Assembly (NCBI GenBank): GCA_002812745.2
Contig: NCSJ02000004.1
Location: 62,001-126,000, forward strand
Source of the DNA: Scytalidium lignicola
Taxonomy: Eukaryota; Ascomycota; Leotiomycetes
Length of the DNA stretch: 64,000 bases
Direction: 5' to 3'
The stretch's first letter is position 1. Each line of letters begins with the position of its first letter. The translations under genes were made by a program, and so were the position numbers. The notes under the pieces were generated by a model. It saw only the letters and a program-made list of their open reading frames with translations. It ran no database searches and was not told where the DNA came from. Positions 11,975-23,751 of this stretch are shown here, piece after piece.

Positions 11975-12670
11975 ATGGAATCACGGCGACCCCCAGAATA
12001 TATCATTGAAGTTTTTGCCGACCCCACCTCTGTGAAAGATGTCGTAAGGGGTATGATCTCATCCGTAGCCATCCATTCAGGAAGGGTTTGCTGACGACCG
12101 GACGACAGGAATATTACATACCATCTTCTTCCACAGATTCTTCCCCTCTATTAGACCAAAGACTCGAGATGTTCTTGATATAACTCTACCAGTTGTGGAA
12201 GATGTTGAACTTGAAACCTTGATTGAGCAAAGGACTGCTGCTCTTGTTCGACAACTTGATTCCAGCTCGGATATGGGCTCAAGAAGTACAGGAGTACGGG
12301 CTCTACTGGCTGTCCAATTTTTTGAGAAGAAGCGACGAAAGGCTTGGTTTACCAAGGGTGAAGAGGAAGTTTGCTGGGAGCAGTGGACGCTTGATGTTAC
12401 ACTAGCAACTCCTCGCACCGAGAGTCGTTTGTTTTCCTATTATCGTACACTTTACATCGCACGTGATCTAATTCTTTCACAGAACGTGCTAAGGTTCGAA
12501 AGGCGATGGAAGCCATGCTATTGAAGGCCGCAATGAAAATTGTGACTACTGTGAATCGGGAAAAAGATCACATTCCTCCGATTACTACTAGCGAGACCAA
12601 TCCTTTTCCATATCAGATAATTGCAAATCCAAGAGGTGATGGATGGAGTGCGCGAATGGGTATATTTTGA
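11975..12670 (+). CDS. ATG101: Autophagy-related protein 101
   Basis: ATG101 is a HORMA-fold partner of ATG13 in the Atg1/ULK autophagy initiation complex. It is present in filamentous fungi and animals and missing from budding yeast. Exons are 11975-12050, 12109-12426 and 12483-12670. The protein starts MESRRPPEYIIEVFADP, then GILHTIFFHRFFPSIRP, the conserved LHTI/LFHR segment. A block with AVQFFEKKRRKAWF and EEEVCWEQWTLDVTLATP matches the family W-E-W motif. It ends with NREKDHIPPITTSETNPFP and YQIIANP. About 193 residues is the usual length. The WF finger region cannot be placed with certainty by eye. Confidence 0.92.
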
Positions 12671-12866
12671 CTAGCAAAAAAGGGAAACATCGGCGTTCAG
12701 TATGGCTTGTATACTTGGAGTCTGGAGTTCATGATAGACTACCCTGATACCCCCTTAAATACCATAATTTTATTCCACCTATGGCCACTATTCAGTATTC
12801 GAGATCCAGTGCTGACAATACCAATTTATCATAGCTATCAAAGCATTAAGGTTGTAATGAAACAAG

Positions 12867-13750
12867 TTACTTCCTAGCAAACCCTCGGCCATAAGAGCCA
12901 CCTCGCCCAAACCGTATGCTTAGAGGAACGACCTTCAGAGCAGACATTGCACTAGACAAGTCTTCCATATCCTCATCTTTTTTGGATGTTATTGGTGTAA
13001 TGTTTGTAGAGGATCTATGAATGCCTCCATCTCTGTGATCTTGGTTGTACTCAGTCCCGGCATCGGGAACAGAATCAATAGCCGAAGAATTTCGTCTCCT
13101 TGCTCTGTCCTCCCGGTGGGCCTTATTCTGGGCTGCTGAACTTCTTCTTCTATGGCGTCCCAATTGCAACATTGAACTTTGGTTGTCTATCCCATCAACA
13201 GTCACAAAGAAGTTGTACTCCTTAGGGAAAAGGTGCTTGTCTATCAAATGCAGGCGTCTTTTCGATGACGTGGCGAACTTTCGATCACAGTCTTCCACAT
13301 AACAAGAATACTAATCAGTATCATGAGTTAGATATTGTTGATAACTCCTAGATATCACCAAGTACTCACGGTTTTGTCTCCCCTTTCTCTCTTGACTAAG
13401 ATTAAGGGATCGTGATACTCCTCGATATGTAAGTTTAGGAAATGGTTGGTAGGAAAGTTTTTGCGGCATTCGACACATCTATTTACATGAAACTTATTGT
13501 AGTGAACCTCATGTTCTTCATAAGATGTAAATATGAGCGTATCTCGGTGTGGAGGTAATGAACAATGCATTTGGAGGGCCTGGGAGGTTGCTTCACCGCT
13601 CTCGATATCGAGATGTAAAATTTTTGGCGATATCGCAGAAATATTTTCTGTTTTAAGTTGCGCGTTTGAGCTATTTTGGAAATCGAGTCTGTTAACTAAG
13701 TCTGAAGTTTCAGAACAGGGCTCGAAGACCTCTCGTGAGCGTTTGGCCAT
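12867..13750 (-). CDS. C2H2 zinc-finger protein, ZNF511-like
   Basis: Two exons are joined by an intron near 13310-13365. The protein has about 275 residues and its start is ATG 13750, since an earlier in-frame codon is TTG. It has C-rich segments VNRCVECRKNFPTNHFLNLH followed by HDPL, then YSCYVEDCDRKFATSSKRRLH with IDKH and the downstream FPKEY. This arrangement of fingers plus the HDP(L) link matches the eukaryotic ZNF511 family, whose job is poorly known. The C-terminus is low in complexity and ends in an RGG-like FGRGGSYGRGF, which suggests RNA contact. I infer a nuclear protein. The gene lies tail to tail with ATG101 and diverges from the EST1-like gene. Confidence 0.8.
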
Positions 13751-14287
13751 ATTCAAAAACTTGATAGCGGGGTATTACTTGGTTCACAGGTCGCAATGAC
13801 CTCATCTGATCTCGCTCTTATAGTAGACAACGGTATTAAATGCCGAAAAGCCAGTATGTAGTTATACTAATATATGAGCTCAAAAGGGTATTCTCTTTTT
13901 TGGAAATGTAGATTAGATATTTAGCTAAGAAGAGGGGAATAGTAGGAGGCTGTATATTGACAGCCTTGTTGGTCCGTGCACAGGAAGTGAGATGCGGGAA
14001 GCGACATCAGCGCCGTTGTGCATGCGCTCTGTCACTTTCGATATCTGAGATCTCTGCTCCACTACAAACATTTACAGTCGCTTCTAGCTGATTTACCGCT
14101 AGATTTTTTTGCAAGGTATTTTGCACGCCGTGTTCGATAGAAGCGCCACATCACCCTTGTCTATTCATAGTTTATTACACCATCTATGGCTTGCATCTCC
14201 ATCTCTCGACTTGCGGGAGCCGACTGGGAGATCTAACCTCAAGGCTGACCGTGGGGTCGGCAACAATATTGCGACAGAAGCAAAGTA
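13751..14287. other. Divergent promoter region
   Basis: About 540 bases lie between the start codons of the ZNF511-like and EST1-like genes. The stretch is of ordinary composition and carries a mild CT-rich run near 14030-14060 and no clear protein frame. I infer that it holds both promoters. Confidence 0.45.
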
Positions 14288-16949
14288 ATGGAGACAATTA
14301 TGGCAAAATGGAAGTAAGTACAACAGCCTACTTTTCACTAGACACGAGCTGACCTCTGTCTAAGGGTGGCGGTACAGATAGAGAAGGAGTTGCAGGCACA
14401 GTTGAAGAAGGATCTTCCTTTGTTCGACGATATCGAGCATCTCATTACCCAGTATGTCACACATCTTTAAGTGTACAATAGTCATATTCAACTTGTGTCC
14501 TTAGGATGCGCATTGCTTGTGAAACCATCATCTTCCTCGACTTTGAATATGCTACAAAAGAGGAGGTAGAACATCACCTATGGGACGCGCATAGTTATAT
14601 AAATAATCGATATCGAAAGATGGTCAATCACTATCGAACAGGCGATCATAAAAAGCATGTGGTTGAAAAGCGGAAGCTAGAAAAACGTTACGCAGACTTT
14701 ATTAAAACCAGCCAATTCTTCTACAAAGGCTATATTCAACGGTTAGCTTCACATTTCTCTGGAATGGCAGGATTACGTAGAATAGCCCACCGGCTGTCAT
14801 TAAGTACTCTCGCCGTCGATGATCGAGTCAAGGTCTCTCCAGAAATTGAACACTTGATTGAGTTATCCTGTCATTCTACTCTTTTACGGCTTGGCGATCT
14901 GTCAAGGTATCGTAACGAATTAAGAACTAAGGATAGGAGCTGGGAGCCCGCTCTAGCATATTACCAACTTGCAGGTGACCTCTATCCTGATTCCGGCAGT
15001 GCACATAATCAGATGGCTGTGATTGCTCTAGCAGATGGCAATCATCTGGATGCGGTCTACCATCTATACCGTGCATTAGCTGTAAAGGAGCCACACCCGC
15101 TTGCTAAGGGAAATCTTGAAATTGAATTCAAGAAAATCACAACGGCTTGGGAAAAGGCCGGCCCAAACGTGAAGACTGATACCGAGGCTACCTTGATTTT
15201 GTGGTTTGTACGACTCCACGCTAAATTGTACAAAGGCGTTGAATTCTCTACGCACGAAGAGCTAGAAAAAGAAGTCCTCTATCGGCTTACTCTTCTATTG
15301 AAAGACCAACCTTTCGAGACTACTTTGGAGAAGTTTGTCATTATCAATATTGCAGCGGAATACTTCGCGGGGGAAAGGATCAAGGGCAAGTTCGAGAAGG
15401 TCATAGCAGAGAGAGACACAGCTGACATTACATAGAACAAGGCACAAATACCACTCAAGAGAATGTGCAGTCATATTTTTTCTTTTTACGCTTCAATGTT
15501 AGAATGCTCACCGTGTTTCTCGAGATGCTACTTCCTGAGCTAGCAGAAACATCGACCGGTGAAGATCTCCCTAATGCTACGAATGGATCGCATTCTACTG
15601 GGGTCCATGACAAGATTACGATTATTGCCCGTAGAATTTTGCCAGCTCTTCGAAAATACAGCGTATGGCTTGTTTCTCAAGCTCGGATCATCATCGCACA
15701 GGTCGGCAATGGTATCGTGAATTTACATATCATAGAAATGTGGAAGATGTACTGTGCTGTCCTCACAAGGCTTGCAAACTTTTTCCCGGTAGAAGAACTT
15801 CCATCTATCAATTACCTGTTTGAAGAAGATGAGAGCACAATTGGATTCAACCCATTTCGAGATCCATTGCTTCCACAGGATTGCGATTTGTACACAGATT
15901 CAAATGGATTAAAGCCAAGGACTACTGATCCTGGTGTTCAAAGGAGCCATCCAAATGTCGAAATGTTGGCTCGAGTCCGAGATATTCTTCTTTGTGGTCT
16001 TACGTTGACTGTCAATCCGGACTACCCAGTCAATCTAAGCATGGATCCCTGTCAATTTGTCTACACTGATCCTAGTCTAACCGCGTCCATACCGGTCAAT
16101 GACGCTAACACTGATAATAATCCACGGCCAGCTTCAACCAAAGCTCACAGGAGCAGCTATTCAGAACCTAGATCTATTACACAGGTTACTGAGGATATTG
16201 CATCAGAAGATGATTCCACAGGTTCAGATAGCCAGTTTCATTTGGATAGAGAAATGCACAGGATGGTTGAGAGTTTGCTAGAGCCATCAGGAGAAAGATG
16301 TAGATCTAGCAACGAAACCTCTTATGGGATGCATAGCCACACTGCTAACGACATATATACTTCGCTTAAGACGAATGATCCCCTTGTCTTTCACCAAGCT
16401 ACTCCTAAATTACTCCCCAGCCTGCCCGGAATATGGAACTCTCCATTTACACCAAAGCCAAATGAACTGAAGGCTACGAGCTCTGAGAGGTCAACAACTG
16501 CTTATCACGCTTCACCATCTCGACAATCTAATAGTCATAAGCTTCATTCTGCTAATATTATGTTCCCGGGAGAGGCGGGAGACTCCAATAGTGGAAATAA
16601 TAGTCATCATAGGTCTGCAACAGGATTTTTGTTCAATCCTCTTATAGATTCGACAAAAGACACTTCACAAGATGCGCTCGTACAGCAATACTTCCCTACA
16701 CAGGCCTCGAACTTCTCCGCCTCAAGCAGTATATATGCTGGTTCACTCCTAAATGCTCGATATAATAATAATAATACTAGCCTACCTTATGGCAGTTACA
16801 GTGCGACTGGTGGTAATGACAGCACTACTGCCTACGCTGGAGCTAGTGATTTTGATAAAGCAACTATGCTTCATAGTTCGATCTTTAATCCCAGCTATCA
16901 GTATGCAAGCGACTATATTCACACTCCACCCGGCGGGCAAGGTGGTTGA
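14288..16949 (+). CDS. EST1/EBS1-type (SMG7-like) RNA-decay or telomerase factor
   Basis: Exon 1 (METIMAKWK) starts at 14288, with further exons near 14375, 14504-15385 and 15436-16949. The protein has about 850 residues. An N-terminal 14-3-3-like EST1 segment (WDAHSYINNRYRK) leads into the TPR-rich EST1 DNA/RNA-binding domain. That domain holds YYQLAGDLYPDSGSAHNQMA, AVYHLYRALAVKEP, and INIAAEYFAGERI followed by FFFLRFN. The Ser/Asn-rich C-terminal 350 residues are low in complexity. The junction at 15385/15436 needs a GC-AG intron to keep the frame. In fungi this family is nearest EBS1/SMG7, which recruits factors to nonsense-mediated decay. A telomere role is known for EST1 but cannot be separated here. 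RPL2 lies downstream on the other strand. Confidence 0.85.
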
Positions 16950-17603
16950 AGTTCCAAACGCAAGTTTACAGTTAGCTTCACTTTAATTCCCTTACCGGAG
17001 TACCAGTGTGTTTTCCTCGCATGAAGGATGGTAGACCAGACATACAATAGTCATGCCACAGGAAAATAAGAATTAACATACCAAGAAGCGCCCATAGATT
17101 TAGCAGCTTAACAATGTCTACGCAGAAAGAATATGCTCTTCTCTGGAATTCTTGGTGGGGTTAGGCTTATTTTCGTGGAATTAAGTACTAAGTTGCAGAA
17201 TAATTATGCGTTTCTTTAAGAAACGAGCGTGGAAAGCTAGGGACATGAGGCAGGGGGGTACAAATATGTTCTGGTCCATACGTAAAATGTAGGCAATTCA
17301 TGAATGGGCCAGAACAAATATCAATACAAATATGCAACTATGCAAGAATTGAATCAAAAAGATTTTTTTTGGTACGATCTCCAATCTTGCAAATGCTACC
17401 ATTCCTCAAGGAAAGAGCGTGCTACTTACTTGGTAGGCGGTAGACGATGGGTCACAACTTTCAAATTTACCAAGATCATTATTCACATAGAACTTATCGT
17501 TTTTGTTTGAAGAATTTTCTTCGTCCGCGCTGTGCTCCTTTCCGAAAGGTACATAGATGCAAAGCCCACATGTTCCAAAGCAATGAAAACCCCCGAAACC
17601 ATT
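16950..17603. other. Convergent intergenic stretch
   Basis: About 650 bases lie between the 3' ends of the EST1-like gene and RPL2. Small open frames at 17304-17510 lack any family resemblance and look accidental. The stretch is AT-rich around 17290-17350. I see no repeat or RNA gene. Confidence 0.45.
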
Positions 17604-18532
17604 TTAGTCCTTGACCTTCTGAGTACCACGTAACAAACCAGTTCTCCGAGCAGCAATAAGACCCGCCTTTTGACCCTGTGCAGCGTATCTCGAAATTGTT
17701 GATGCTTTACCAATATGTTGATGGTTACCACCCTATGACTTGTTAGCGTGTCTTCATATATCTCTTCAACTGAGAGGGTTCGTACACCGTGAGGATGGTC
17801 AACAGGATTCATGGCAACACCTCTGGTCTTTGGCCAAGAGTTACGTTTGACGGCAAACTTATGCTTAGCACGCGATGCCTCTGTAGTATCGTTAGCCAGG
17901 TCTCCATCAAATCCATCAGCAATATCGAATAAACTAACTCAACAGGGGTTTGTCAGTTCTTCCACCACCAGCAACAATACCAATCATGCCTCGTGCGCTG
18001 CTCATGATGACCTTCTTTGCGCCTGATGGGAGCTTAACCCGAGTCTTTCCCTCGTCAGGGTTGTGGCCAATAACAGTAACATAGTTTCCAGAGGTTCGTC
18101 CAAGCGCACCACGATCGCCAGACTTTTCCTCAACGTTGGAGACGACAGTTCCTTCTGGGACTGATCCGAGGGGAAGAACGTTTCCGACAGTAAGAGCTGC
18201 ATTCTTGCCAGCATAGATGAATTGACCAGTGTACATTCCTTCGTTGGCAATAAAAGTCTCGGTTTCGAGTCGGAATCGGTAAGGATCACGGAAGACAACC
18301 TTTGCCAATGGAGCTCCTCGTCCTGGGTCGTGGATTATCTCCTTCACAACACCTCGGATATAGCCATGTCGTTCTGCGTAGTCGAGTTGTCTGAACTTTG
18401 CTGGTGCTTTGTTCAGTCTCGTATTGGCTGTGAAGATAGACCCACGGCCCTTTCTCTGGTTGCGAATGACCCTACCTAAAGATGAATTAGCACACCATAC
18501 AATTTAATCAGAAGTGACAACTGTTTACCCAT
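17604..18532 (-). CDS. RPL2: 60S ribosomal protein uL2 (RPL2 / L8)
   Basis: uL2 is a large-subunit protein next to the peptidyl-transferase centre. Exon 1 is only ATGG (18532-18529), a pattern frequent in fungal ribosomal protein genes, so the first intron follows the start at once. Exon 2 begins at 18475 with [15 protein letters not shown], then [16 protein letters not shown] and [21 protein letters not shown]. Two later introns lie near 17885-17945 and 17740-17800. The universally conserved VDHPHGGGNHQH loop is rebuilt across the last junction, and the protein ends [13 protein letters not shown] then KVKD. The length of about 254 residues is standard. Confidence 0.95.
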
Positions 18533-19929
18533 TGTTGCGGCAGATGTCAAGATTGAAGTATGTCGTCGGAAGTCCTCAACTTCACGAAAAGTTGCGGGTG
18601 GATTTCGTGTGGGAGGGTAATCATTACAGGCGAGCCCTAATATGCATGCATACCTCAGGCAATAACAACTGTTTTTGGACTAGCTCCACACAACTTATCT
18701 TCATCACGACATGTTTGTTGTAACTTCGCATGATAACCCTTGTTGCTTGCTTGATTGTGCTAGATATAATAAGGATCTCCATGAGGTCAGAACAAGGCAA
18801 ACCGTTGGCAGAGCATATTGCTCGCAGCTTTTAGCTTTGAGCCTTTCACTTAAAGCGAAAAGCTTCTAGGTTAAGTTTAATCAGGTATCTTCTTCTACTT
18901 AAAAATGCCATCTATATCTAGATGAGTTCAAATAGTATGCATGTCTAGGTTACATGCTTTTCGATGCGATGATATATTGTACCGCAGCCCATGGCCTTAC
19001 GTTCTTGTTCCTACAGGTGCTTGGCTACATCTTTCTGACAAATACTGATATATTGGCTGTTTGGAACATCTTGCGAAGGTAGGCCTTGAAATTTCTTTAC
19101 GATCTATGGCATTTATAAGTGCATGTGGATGCGATCTAAGAAATGAGATTAGGCGCCTGGAGGATTGGCGGCGATCTCCATATCTACACCGTTTGGATTC
19201 CGAACAAATATTTCATTGTGGACTTCCCCCACTTCTATTCATTTCATATTTGCAGCTCTATTAAGGATCCTGCGGGCTCTTTCCATCCCCTAGATCAGAT
19301 GATACCGATATCGAGTGTGGGCGAACAACTTCAAAGGCGCGAAATCCAGCCCTGCTGCATTGTCGAAAATATGTGTTGCGTTAAAGGCTCGAGCGGGCAT
19401 CACTAGTGAAGAAGCCCTTTGATGATGGCAATCCACAGCCACAACGTTTGCAGTTGTGTCAATACGATCAAAATATCTAACACCACTTATGATCAATACA
19501 TGAGATAAACTTTATGTTCGTTCTTCAAAGGTGGTATATTTTCCAACCTCGATTTTGTGTAGTCTTCACTAATAGGACCGGGCGCTAGATATACCGCATG
19601 GATTCAATATTGAATTAAGAGGATGATAATGGGGAGTAGCTCGAAGGACCATCGAAGTATGATTTATGCTGATCGTTAGCATGATAATTAACGGCATCTG
19701 TATACACTTGAATGTCATAGAACATCGGCTTTTAATATATATCTGAGTAGCTGAAGATAGACGATTGGCTCTAGCAATTTAGGGAACCGCTTGATTTTAC
19801 CATGCGTTGTATTGTGATGTATCGCCTTAAAGCTTAGACCAATACCTTTGCTCCTCGCGCTTGTCGGGTCTCAAATCTGACTTCATCTCCCCACAGCTGT
19901 TCCTCCAACTTCCATTTCTGCTCAACACC
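18533..19929. other. Divergent intergenic stretch with a hairpin
   Basis: About 1.4 kb lies between RPL2 and the WHIM-type gene. Small open frames at 19061-19496 resemble no family. A 13-base stem with one mismatch (18826-18838 with 18852-18864, loop of 13 bases) is the only clear structure. The region must include the RPL2 promoter next to 18533 and the leader of the gene that begins at 19930. Confidence 0.45.
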
Positions 19930-22145
19930 ATGACGGACAACATCATGTCTGACGACTCCTCAGAACTCTCATCCGTTCCTTCAGAGGATGAATCCGATCT
20001 TGAATTGACTAGAAAAGATGGAATCCTAAAATTCTTTTCGAAAATACCACCAAAGAGTTCCGCACCAAAGGTCGAGGCTTCTCCCCCCCCTCGAAAAAGA
20101 AGTCCTTCACCACCCCATGAATACGTGTTAGCGGATAATCCTGACATTGCTGTAAGTTTGATTGCATATTCTGGTCTTTGAAGACTCTTTACGCGTGTAA
20201 ATCGCGTAGTTATAGACTAGGTCGAGAGCTGACACGAAATTTCTATAGTTCATCGTTATGTTCCGCTCGCGTTTCGCAGAAGCGTTTCCGAAATCACTTG
20301 CCCACTTTGGTCCTCAGGAACTCGAACGAGATATTGTTGATACTGTTCCTGGAGAGCTTGCTGAGAATCTGCTTTGCGCATTGTTGGGATTGCTCCTAAA
20401 TCGCAAGCAAGATGTAAAGTAAGAGGCATATCTTCGTCAACTGAGGACACATCTGGCTGACTGGGACTGACTGTTATCGTATCTAGAACTGGCCATTATA
20501 ATCGTGCACTCGAGGAAGCCGTTCAAACTCATAGATCACAATGGGCAAAAGACTGGGAGAGCAAGAATCCTTTATCAGGCGGGGCAACTTTTACAACAAT
20601 GTCACCAACTGAGCGAGTATGACCCGCCTAACCCTAAATATTATTACAGCTTTAGAAGCTAATATGGCCTATAGCTTACGCTCCTCAAAACTCTAATATT
20701 GTGTTCGTTATCATCGTCTGAGGCTATCAGAGCCATAATTACGAGCTCCTACAAACAAACTAGACATGAGGATGATCTTAATCAACCCCTTTCTGTGCAA
20801 CCTTGGGGTTCGGATAGTGATAAACGGCGCTATTACCTTATAGAAGGATTAGATGATACCCATTTTCGGGTGTATAGAGAAGGTAATTATACAGGAATCA
20901 ACAGGACTTGGTTCAGTGTGGCTGGTGACATTGAGGAATTAAAGCAACTAGCTCAGAAACTTGCAGAAAAGGATGGAGGACAGAAGGCGAGGACTTTAAG
21001 TTCTAAAATACTTACTGCCGTCCCTCGTTTTGAAGCTACAGAGGAAGTGAGTAATAACTTTGTATCGCCAATTTTATGCCTGTCCCTAGTTTCACTAACA
21101 GATTGTAAAGAAACGAAAGCGACGAGAGTATCGTCAAACTCGAAAGCAGCAATTCAAGAGACCCGAACATGGTTTCTCGTTATATGAAGGGCGTACCCGC
21201 GGGAAACGAATAAAGTATACTTACTCAGATGATGATGAACTCTATTCTGACGCTACTACTTCGCGGCGATCTACTCGCAATACTCGCACACATACTCCGG
21301 CTGAAGGACTAGGTGCTCCAACAGTTACATCGAGTGGTCGACAAGTTAGATCACGAAATGGCGGTATTTACGGGGAGAGCCTACTTAGCGGTGCCGTAAC
21401 ACCTGCGGTTTCTACCGGAGATGGGACTAGTGAAGAGCCCGAGGACAACATTCCAAATGACCAAAATGGGCGACCTCGTCGGAGTGCGGCCGTTAATCAT
21501 GGATCGCGTGGCTGGAGTAGGAAAAGTCATCGTTATGCTGAAGGTTACGATTCTGCTGATATAGATGATGAAGAGGATGACGCTAGTGAGCAGGATTATG
21601 GTGATGACGAAGACGAAGACGATCGCGTTCCTGCCAGGAGTGAAGATGGTGATCAAGAAAACTTCAGTGATGAAGTAGACGATCTGGATGAACTTGACGA
21701 ACTTATAGATGGCGAGAAGAGAAGCCTTGTTGTCAAGTTACCCGTTAAAACTCCCACTCCTGAGCGAACTTCGACGATTAAACATCCCATAACACCAGAA
21801 GATGCATCATCACAACCTGCTCGCCGATCGCCGAATACCTCAGGAGACCCTAATAAAACCCACATTGGCATCCATGCCGTTAATGATACCGTAAACTCAT
21901 CGGACCCACTTGCTTCTACTAGAGGAACATTTTTCCCGGTGACGACAAAGGCTTCGATGGCATCAGGCAGTCCAGGAATGGTATCATCTCCCTTGGAATC
22001 TCCCGCAAAGCCCCTAGCAATTGTTCAGAAAGCCAACCGTTCAACTGCTCCAGCGCCGCTGTCACCATCATTGGCATTTCGGGGAAGCCCTGAAAAGAAT
22101 TCAACTTTCTCACGGTCAATTGATGTTGGCTCTAGGGATTCCTAA
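19930..22145 (+). CDS. WHIM/DDT-type chromatin-remodelling accessory protein
   Basis: The start is ATG 19930 (MTDNIMSDDSSELSS). Exon 1 ends at 20151. Later introns lie near 20152-20247, 20420-20490, 20620-20680 and 21040-21105. The first half has a helical block (HFGPQELERDIVDTVPGELA, then LLGLLLNRK) and a second block LLKTLILCSLSSSEAIRAII. This is followed by PWGSDSDKRRYYLIEGLDD with FRVYREGN, typical of WHIM motifs that let ISWI-type remodellers bind linker DNA. The last 350 residues are disordered, with basic RKR clusters and acidic runs (21560-21700). About 620 residues in all. I infer a nuclear ISWI-associated protein. The exact subfamily (Ioc3-like, ACF1-like or fungal-specific) is not certain. 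Confidence 0.68.
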
Positions 22146-22676
22146 GATGCATTGATTTGTTTCTATTACGTACCACAGAGGGTAACTTTGATCGACGAGG
22201 TAACGGCCTGTTTAGGAGTTTTGTACATATTTGGAAAGGATACACCATAGATAGTTCTCCCATGGTCTGGAGATGGTCTTCTATTAGCTTCATCAATCAC
22301 GTCACGAGTAGTTCTCCCTTCCAAAGCTCGGCATAATTGGGAAGATATTGAACGTGTCGTATATTTTGAATCAAGTGTGATTCTATATTGATACGTCTCT
22401 TCTGTAATTAAGTAACAAGGCCGTTTCAACGGTAATTTAATATTAACATGAAGATCTTTTAATATAGTACAACGACCTTGATTTGTTTAACACTCCACTC
22501 GGTTTTTAATTCGTCACAACTGCAGGTAGGACCTGAACCCGATACTCGACAAATGAACGTATACCCAGTTCAGCTTGTCTTTCCCACGCCTATCATCTTA
22601 AAATATGCTTTTAGTCACCACCGGAACTCTGATTTTGGTAAAACTGGCAGGAAAGTCAGTGACAACCGGCGTACTG
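22146..22676. other. Convergent intergenic stretch
   Basis: About 530 bases lie between the 3' ends of the WHIM-type and DUF1770 genes. A minus-strand open frame at 22166-22429 has no start codon in the first two thirds and no recognisable motif, so I do not call it. AT-rich 3' signals near 22430-22480 could serve either gene. Confidence 0.45.
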
Positions 22677-23301
22677 TCAAGACTGACGAACTTCTCCCAC
22701 GTCAGCAGCAAGCTTCCTATTCTTAGCCATGCTTCTGAAAGACTCTTGAATAGGCCAGTTATTGGTCTTGTACCACCACCGTCGTATTCTTGCTCCGGTA
22801 CTATTACCACTGAGTTGCGCATTCTTGTTCCAATATCTCCAGCCATGAAGAGCCAGTGACCATATCATGCCTTGCAGGAGTGGTAACATAACCTTCATAA
22901 TAACCAATTAGCTCGGCCTCGCATGGTGGAACACTTTCACAGACCTGGTCCCGGATTGTTATATAGACCACCTTCCATCTTGAATCCGCAGCAGCTATGC
23001 TAGCTAGATAGCTCTGCTCGAATCTCAAGTCCGGTAACGGGCCAAAACTTGTCCTTCGTGGAGTTAGCTGGAGTATATCATCTGGAATATCGTCTTCGTC
23101 CTCCTCATCAATTCCATCATCAACTTCGTAATCAAATTTATTGAGCGACAAATCTGACACTGGGGCTCTGGATGAGACTGTGACGGGGTCCTTCGTAGTT
23201 GCTGCTGTAGATGGGTTGAGATCATGCGTCGGTGATGGGTTACGCTTAATAGAAGCTGTTTGTATTGTTTCCGCAATCTGTATTGGCAAAGAAGACGACA
23301 T
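22677..23301 (-). CDS. DUF1770 family protein
   Basis: Two exons, 23301-22945 and 22892-22677, flank a 52-base intron. The start is ATG 23301, since the codon three residues earlier is GTG. The protein has about 190 residues. The N-terminal 60 residues are disordered and rich in Thr and Ser, followed by an acidic GIDEEDEDDIPDD run. The conserved C-terminal block joins LPDLRFEQSYLASI, WKVVYITIRDQ, LPLLQGMIWSLALHGWRYWN and GARIRRWWYKTNNW. This order (RFEQSYL, RDQ, W/GWRxWN, RRWWxxxN) is the DUF1770 signature of filamentous ascomycetes. The hydrophobic middle hints at membrane contact. The function is unknown. eRF1 diverges from it. Confidence 0.82.
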
Positions 23302-23751
23302 CGTTTCCACGAAACAGGTATATCATGCACAGGAGTGAATCTTGAAGCTTGGAAGTCTGTATTGCATCAACCTCAACCGGAGTTTGCCGCTAGACGTTCT
23401 ACGAATTTCAAGCACAACTAGCCGGGATTGAAGAAATATACATTCAACTAAGGGCAAACAGAGAGATGTCTGAAACCTCAGTAAGTCTGTAAAAAATACA
23501 AATAAAAANTACACCAAATTCAGTAATGTCATGCTGAGCAAGACCGATGGCCATTCATATTGCACGTGACTTTGACCCTAACGACTCGCGTCCTCTGCAT
23601 CCCACAATTTTTGATGCGAACCGCCACTGCATCTGTTATCTGTCATCTGTCAACCCAAACGACCGACTGTTGACTCCTGTACGCGGTACAGTCAAGCCTC
23701 AGTTGCAAAATTCTACTCGCACATAATTCGAGCGTCGTTGGGCTAGCCAAG
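23302..23751. other. Divergent promoter of the DUF1770 gene and eRF1
   Basis: This 450-base stretch separates two start codons facing away from each other and holds both 5' regions. An A run with an N lies at about 23505-23512. A GTACGCGGTACAG word is near 23680. No coding frame is convincing. Confidence 0.45.

Noticed and set aside
22166..22429. 87-residue minus-strand frame between two gene ends
   Set aside because: It begins with TTG, its first ATG is near the end, and it shows no motif or intron context.
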